The position numbers and the translations under genes are program-made. The notes below the pieces were generated by a model. The model had not been told where the DNA came from. It searched no databases and saw nothing but the letters and a program-made list of their open reading frames with translations. From Sinohyriopsis cumingii (lineage: Eukaryota; Mollusca; Bivalvia; Unionida; Unionidae), in NCBI GenBank assembly GCA_028554795.2, contig CM068835.1, positions 63,431,798 to 63,495,797 on the forward strand: a stretch of 64,000 nucleotides of DNA. Direction: 5' to 3'. Of the stretch, positions 59,140-64,000 are shown in pieces; the first letter of the stretch is position 1; every line of letters starts with the position of its first letter.

Positions 59140-59572
59140 TTAATGTCTACATTTGGAAGTCTTCCTTTTTTTCTTCCTGGACAATGGTACTACTATCTCT
59201 AAGGTACCGTCATAATTGTACCGTAGTGTAATGGGTGGAAAGGCCATAGAAAGGTAAGGACAGTGCGGAGACCATCGAGTATGTTCCAGAATAGCTGAAT
59301 CTTTATAGATACATAGATCCGTTCGTAACTTCAGGCCGCAAGCGAAACACTGTACTCCGTATCCCAATCTAGTCTCAGGTCCCAAGTAGACAAATCCTGT
59401 TCTAGCTAAACATTCAAAGTAGGTAATCCTTCCCTATCCCTGGACCATTTTTGAAACGTTTCCAATCAACGAGCACAATCACAATAGTCAGGTAAGAAGA
59501 CAGGAAATGGTAGGGTTTGAACTTGGAGTTCTCATTGGGTTTCTTGCTCAATTCTTGCCCTGGCGAAGTCAT
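59140..59572 (-). pseudogene. BIR-domain ORF 2 (IAP-like), Polinton cargo
   Basis: The start near 59572 (MTSPGQELSKKPNENSK) is about 34 nt from a minus-strand TATAAAAA (59605-59614). The BIR core reads GPETRLGYGVQCFACGLKLR and then LEHTRWSPHCPYL: C-x2-C, His and Cys zinc ligands all present in spacing. A Lys/Arg-rich tail ends the frame. It is a second copy of the BIR cargo beside PolB. Fossil. Confidence 0.75.
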
Positions 59573-59619
59573 TCTTCTTATTGATGGTTATCCCCTTACA
59601 ACCAATTTTTTATACCGAC

Positions 59620-62408
59620 ATGTCCCTACGGAAAGGTGAAGTGATTGGGAAGTCGCACTCGCTTCTGGTACACGATTTGATAAACTTTTTCCAAGGGTCG
59701 ACTGACGATGTGGTGAGTGGGTAAACATACAATCTTGTTCGGCTGGTAGGTGGTCACTTTAGAGTTTTCATCCCCTCCAGATTGCAAGGCTTGTTTTAAT
59801 ACTCCATAGATTACCACTCAACTGGTGCGATAATTGAGAGTCAATCCTTTACTTTACACTCGGTGTGCACTTCTCCTTGTGGGTCTCGGTATTCGTAGCC
59901 ATTATTGTTAGGACCACCACTAGCGAAACTTAGAATCTTGTCGTCAGGATGTTCGTCTGTCCAGGCTCCTAAACAGTCTCCTTCGATGTTAGGGTGTTGC
60001 TGACCCGGTCTATCGATGTAGATGCAATTGTCCGAGTCAAAGTACAGGACACGATCCCCTAACAGTTCTAAAGCTTCGTACAATCTTAAGCGAGCATGGG
60101 CTGTCACGTAAGCCGCAATGATGACATTTCCAAATTCGTCGGCTTGTATAAAGTCCAGATCTTCTTCGTAATTGACTAAGATCAAATCCTCACGAACGAC
60201 GTCCACGTGTTTCGTGAATTTGGTTTTGTCGTGAATCATCTGGAAGTACCGGGAAGGTTGTCAAATATTCCGTTTTGGGTAAACACGGCCGTTGTGCCAT
60301 TTTACCCTACAAGCAATTTAACATCACTTTGGCAAACGATCGCCTGCCTTCGTTTTTCTCGATGTGGTCCAAAGTGATGCCTTCTTGTTCCCAGTATTTC
60401 TCTTTGAATGCCTTTTCGTCCTCGGGAGTGTGACATCAGGAAGAATAGCCACTCCCTTCTTGCTTCAGTTTCAAAAAGGCATCCACGTAGTATGTGAAAA
60501 TGACTTTCTGAGTGGGGTCACCCTTGTGGTAGTGTTGTGTCTTGGGGAAAGTGGTACATTTCGTACACGTTTTACAATTGGTATCCCATGTCCAGAGCTT
60601 TAAACAATTCTACGCTGACCCACGTTCCTGTTAAGGAACGTTCTTCCTGGGTGTGCTGATATGACTGATCTTGGTTGCACGTTTCGATACAAGTACGGCA
60701 CAAGGGAAACATCAGCTTGACTTGGCAATGGTGATGTAACACGGGATGGAACAAGTCGGTGGGTGGCAAAACTTTGCACTTGATCAAGCCTTCTTATTGT
60801 CGAATGTGGTCCATGCCGATGTGTTCCGTCAACAATTGCGAGTGCCCTGCAGGAAAGTGACAATATTTGCACACGTAAGGATACAGCGAACACACGTCCA
60901 ATTATTTGATTTCTTCACCTTTTTCTTCGTCGGCTTGGTACAGGAAACAGGTGGAATTGGTCCTTCCTCCGTACAAACTATCCCTCGGGTTCAGGGGGTC
61001 CATCAGCTTGTAATTTTCTACGATACGTTTAAACTCGGGATCGGTTTTCAAAGGGTGATCATACTCGTGTTCCCACATTTCCACCACTTGGTATCCTTGC
61101 TGTTCTAACTTCAAACGTCGCGGGCAAATGGCCTGGTACAAGTCTTCCATGGTTTTTTGTAAAAACTGATTTTTAGTGTCACGTTCAGGGTAACAGACGG
61201 GTCATCCGTGAAATAAGCAACCGTTAAACTCGTACACGATCTTGGAGTTTTCTAAGTCGCATCCAACTACCGAATATGTTCCGATGGTCTTTTCGCCCCT
61301 CTGTTGCGGGCATGCTGAATCCATTTGTTTTCCTTTTCATACAAGTAATGTAACCAGCGTAGGGCTTTGACCGAGTATTGACGTTTGACATAGTTGGTCT
61401 TTGAGGGCTGATGACAGCCAGGGTGTTCATGCATGAATTATTGTCTGTACACTAAGGAACACGCTTTGGCAATGGTGCAGACTTCTTTCAAAGGATCGAC
61501 CCCTCCGTGTTCCATGAACAGTTCTCAATTTTTTTTCACAGCAACGCCGTAAAATGTCCACGTCGGAACAACAATACTTTAACATTTCTTCCTGAAAGTC
61601 AAAAGGGTCAGAGGCATGGGTCTGGTACCAAGTGTAGAAAGCTTCTCGTTGTTCGGTACGCATATTGTCGGGGTCGTATTAGTGAGCCTCAGGCAAATGG
61701 GGTAGAACGGCATGTTGATTGGCTTCGGTATTGAAAAAGTGAGGAAAATAACCTTTAGCCATTTCTATCTTTCCAAACGTTTTAGGCATTCGACTCAAAG
61801 GCATGGCCAAGTAACTCATCGAATCTTTAAACTGCACTTGTCCCACTTGCATGGAAATGATTTTGGCTCCGTTCAAAGTAACTTTAGGACGCTCGGTGCC
61901 TTGCTCCGTATAGTACCTGAAAAGAAACTGTCCATCGTATCCGGAGAAATTGTAGGCCTTCACCATGGCATGGCGATGACAATCGCCGTAACGTTCGATG
62001 TCCTCTTGGCAGGGGATTTCAAGCTCTCGTGTTCTATGGAAAGTCTCAAGCGATCGTCTTCTTTGGGTTGACATTGCCGCTTGAGTGTGGTTAAACCCTT
62101 CTGTGATAAACCCTTCTGCTTTCTCCAATGGTACGTTGGACTTGAAATCTTTAAACTTCACTCTGTAAGTGTAAGCCGTGGTTCTAAATTTTCTGGAGGA
62201 GCTCTTTTCTGTCTCTCTTTTCAGGGTTGACTTGTGAATTTCGGCTAGGTTCAGACTCTCTGCGTCTGGATTCTGGTTCACTCATGTCATCTTCAAAATC
62301 ACTGGCATGAATTTGTGCGAAGACTTCAGCGATGGTACGAGGCGATAGATCACGTTTCTGCCTCTTACGTTCTTCTTCTTGCTTCTCGAATTGATTCGAT
62401 TGTTTCAT
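59620..62408 (-). pseudogene. Polinton protein-primed-type family-B DNA polymerase
   Basis: Read from 62408 leftwards. An N-terminal region is followed by an exonuclease domain (KAYNFSGYDGQFLFRYYTEQ, with YCCSDVDIL downstream). DSLYGGRTN and the Y-x-C-S-L-Y-P-type palm motif A region lie near 60890-61010. Motif C, VLYFDSDNCIYI, lies at about 60050, and the C-terminal IVCLPTHHIVSRPLEKVYQI near 59740. Domain order and length (about 900 codons) fit Polinton PolB. Its own TATA box (TATAAA, minus, 62457-62462) lies about 50 nt upstream of the start. Broken in several places. Confidence 0.85.
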
Positions 62409-62541
62409 CTTGACTGCGAAAAGTCAAATGGCTATGTGTGGAACACCATGGGCTACTTTATATCGATGACAGACCAGTGTCTATACAAAGGGTGTGTGTC
62501 TTGCCTTCCACTATTCATTTCACTCTCAAACCGAGCAGAAC

Positions 62542-62673
62542 GATGGAAGAGCCTACACAGATCGAACTTTTCATTAGAGATTTGCGAAGGGTCATCATAA
62601 AAGTTTCTTTAGACAAGCCGACGGACTACTCACCCACATTTCAAGATAAAAGTCAAGATATCTGCTATATTTA

Positions 62674-62675
<2 letters not shown>
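62542..62675 (+). pseudogene. possible divergent ORF at the right edge of the Polinton
   Basis: A + frame [20 protein letters not shown] faces away from PolB and runs into the (TA)n array. It may be the start of an outward gene of the element that was cut off. Weak. Confidence 0.3.

Positions 62676-64000
<1,325 letters not shown>

Larger units (their letters stand above)
46670..62660 (-). mobile_element. Polinton/Maverick fossil, broken
   Basis: Hallmark parts lie in one block and almost all on the minus strand. They are family-B DNA polymerase, integrase with chromodomain, adenovirus-type cysteine protease, double-jelly-roll major capsid and penton-like minor capsid genes, a basic core-like protein and several small ORFs. 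A span near 16 kb fits the family. It is broken by many frame breaks (more than a dozen) and has later insertions: one SINE and microsatellites. No packaging ATPase (Walker A) was found. Terminal inverted repeats were not identified. The left limit is set by a base-composition change, and the right limit by a (TA)n array. Capsid and polymerase motifs are still easily read, so it is of intermediate age. Confidence 0.88.

Noticed and set aside
46670-62660. Packaging ATPase of the Polinton
   Set aside because: I looked for a Walker A (G-x4-G-K-S/T) on both strands within the element and did not see one. I do not assign a gene.

Overview
The window reads as intronic and intergenic DNA of a marine invertebrate. 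A mollusc or other lophotrochozoan is my best guess. This is inferred from AT-rich sequence, long introns with consensus GT-AG sites, long (TA)n arrays, and a mixed set of mobile elements: THAP/YqaJ DNA transposon, L1/Tx1-like and L2/CR1-like LINEs, tRNA-derived SINEs, a short-LTR Gypsy fossil and a Polinton fossil. No bacterial features are present.

Host gene (+ strand, about 15.3-41.2 kb). Six small exons with matching phases make a 277-codon open chain: 15331-15507, 17619-17748, 21791-21942, 34936-35040, 39794-39883 and 41031-41207. It starts at an ATG preceded by an in-frame stop and is still open at the last exon seen. I do not recognise the product. An exon at 6-81 has the same phases (0 in, 1 out) and nearly the same first eight codons as the 17619-17748 exon. 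It is therefore either a duplicated alternative exon or the end of an upstream paralogue.

0.7-11 kb. A degenerate DNA transposon of the ISL2EU/PHIS type has a THAP domain and DDE transposase on + and a YqaJ nuclease on -. Next come two foldback structures (5.5-6.65 kb), an L1/Tx1-like LINE fragment (6.8-9.1 kb) and a SWIM-domain exon on - (10.4-10.8 kb), which is probably the N-terminal part of a YqaJ-family gene.

11-30 kb. A 385-bp complex duplication lies at 11.3-12.0 kb and a roughly 120-bp degenerate satellite at 13.74-14.79 kb. An L2/CR1-like LINE lies on - (19.24-21.27 kb). A dispersed repeat has three copies (18.6, 23.7 and 42.4 kb), the middle one split by a tRNA-derived SINE with a visible target-site duplication.

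29.73-32.53 kb. A Gypsy-type LTR fossil carries RNase H, integrase and a 193-bp right LTR. A 97-bp piece of the same LTR lies inverted at its left edge. A second SINE family is inserted in the integrase with a 15-bp target-site duplication.

About 46.7-62.66 kb. A broken Polinton/Maverick has nearly all parts on -: PolB, two BIR-domain ORFs, small F-box-like repeats, a basic core-like protein, integrase with chromodomain, penton-like and double-jelly-roll capsid genes, a cysteine protease, and small left-end genes. I found no packaging ATPase. Many ORFs have their own TATA box, and three left-end genes share an upstream 20-bp motif. A complete SINE copy of the same family as the Gypsy insertion sits in it. 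The right end runs into a (TA)n array.
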